From assembly GCF_000720325.1 (NCBI RefSeq), contig NZ_JOJM01000070.1, positions 1-44,473 of the forward strand: a stretch of DNA of 44,473 bases, given 5' to 3'. Position numbers and translations under genes: made by a program. How positions within the stretch are numbered: position 1 is the stretch's first letter; each line of letters starts with the position of its first letter. This document shows positions 44,091 through 44,473 of this stretch, one piece after another. The notes beneath the pieces are model-generated. The model was not told the DNA's origin and made no database searches. It saw only the letters and a list, made by a program, of their open reading frames with translations. This DNA comes from Streptomyces sp. NRRL B-1347. Its GTDB lineage: Bacteria; Actinomycetota; Actinomycetes; Streptomycetales; Streptomycetaceae.

Positions 44091-44473
44091 ATGGACGAGG
44101 TCGTGGGTACGGGGCCGGGCGGAGACGTGGGCACGGGGCCACGCGGAGAGGCGGACGCGTCCCGCCCCTCCGGTACGCCCGAGGCCCAGCCCCCGGCCCC
44201 CGGCTCCCCGGCCGGGGCACCGGGCGGAGCACCGGTCCCCGGGGACGCCCCGACGGCCGACCGCCCCAGGCCGCTGCACGACCCCGACCCGTACAGCACC
44301 CCGCCGTACGGCGAGCCCGGCCCCTGGGCCCCCGCTCCGCCCGTGCAGCACCCGATCACCACCCCGGCGCACGGCACGCCCGCGTACGGCACGGCCCCGG
44401 CCGCCCCGGCGCCCGCCGCGCCCGTGGCCCCTGCGGCCCCTGCGCCCTCCACAGCCCCCGTGGCCCCCGCGGC
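44091..44473 (+). CDS. 5' end of a Pro/Ala-rich protein, probably HtrA-type serine protease
   Basis: The ATG at 44091 follows GGGGAGAG. 127 codons are open to the window edge. The visible part is entirely Pro/Ala/Gly-rich ('DPDPYSTPPYGEPGPWAPAPPVQHPITTPAHG') and shows no domain. Long disordered cytoplasmic N-termini of this kind precede the transmembrane and trypsin-PDZ domains of actinobacterial HtrA proteins, which follow the sigE-rseA pair in mycobacteria and Streptomyces. The identity rests on that context only. Confidence 0.6.
   Translation, partial: MDEVVGTGPGGDVGTGPRGEADASRPSGTPEAQPPAPGSPAGAPGGAPVPGDAPTADRPRPLHDPDPYSTPPYGEPGPWAPAPPVQHPITTPAHGTPAYGTAPAAPAPAAPVAPAAPAPSTAPVAPA

Overview
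The window is a stretch of high-GC actinobacterial chromosome, almost certainly Streptomyces. The signs are third-position GC bias, frequent GTG/TTG starts, 4- and 8-nt overlaps between operon genes, dispersed repeats of a type common downstream of Streptomyces genes, and the gene order itself. From memory, and not checked here, the order resembles the S. coelicolor chromosome from typA/bldK through mshB to the SigE-type ECF sigma region. The right half (dapE, LOG protein, folP2-like, DivIVA-like, tag, DUF3117, O-methyltransferase, ECF sigma, zinc anti-sigma, HtrA-type start) also resembles the mycobacterial dapE-folP2-sigE-rseA-htrA region.

Left third (1-18.8 kb): a stand-alone family-5 solute-binding lipoprotein with unusual internal low-complexity inserts, the translational GTPase typA, then two complete paralogous oligopeptide ABC transporter operons in tandem (5307-11111 and 12885-18545). 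Each runs lipoprotein, permease, permease, ATPase, ATPase. The first sits where bldK would be expected. They are separated by about 1.8 kb of lower-GC DNA holding a convergent gene for a small secreted four-cysteine protein and the decayed remains of an IS5-family transposase.

Middle (18.8-32 kb): a DPP-IV-like S9 peptidase on the minus strand (a plausible partner of peptide import), a one-helix small protein, mshB (mycothiol synthesis) coupled to a small membrane protein, and a large membrane-anchored protein with a collagen-like Gly/Pro tail and peptidoglycan-binding-like domain. A tightly coupled ABC-2 exporter plus DesK/DesR-type two-component operon follows, preceded by a perfect palindrome. 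Then come two tandem paralogous transglutaminase-like (SirB1-type) genes and a GNAT acetyltransferase divergent from a 7Fe-type ferredoxin.

Right third (32-44.5 kb): lysine/diaminopimelate genes dapC and dapE flank two secreted or anchored proteins. Then a LOG-family protein, a dihydropteroate-synthase paralogue lacking canonical substrate residues, a DivIVA-domain protein coupled to DNA glycosylase tag, an enoyl-CoA hydratase, a 55-residue DUF3117 protein, a damaged O-methyltransferase, an ECF sigma factor with its coupled zinc anti-sigma factor, and the 5' end of a Pro/Ala-rich gene that is probably an HtrA-type protease. No rRNA, tRNA or CRISPR array was seen. Most convergent gene pairs are separated by strong perfect hairpins.
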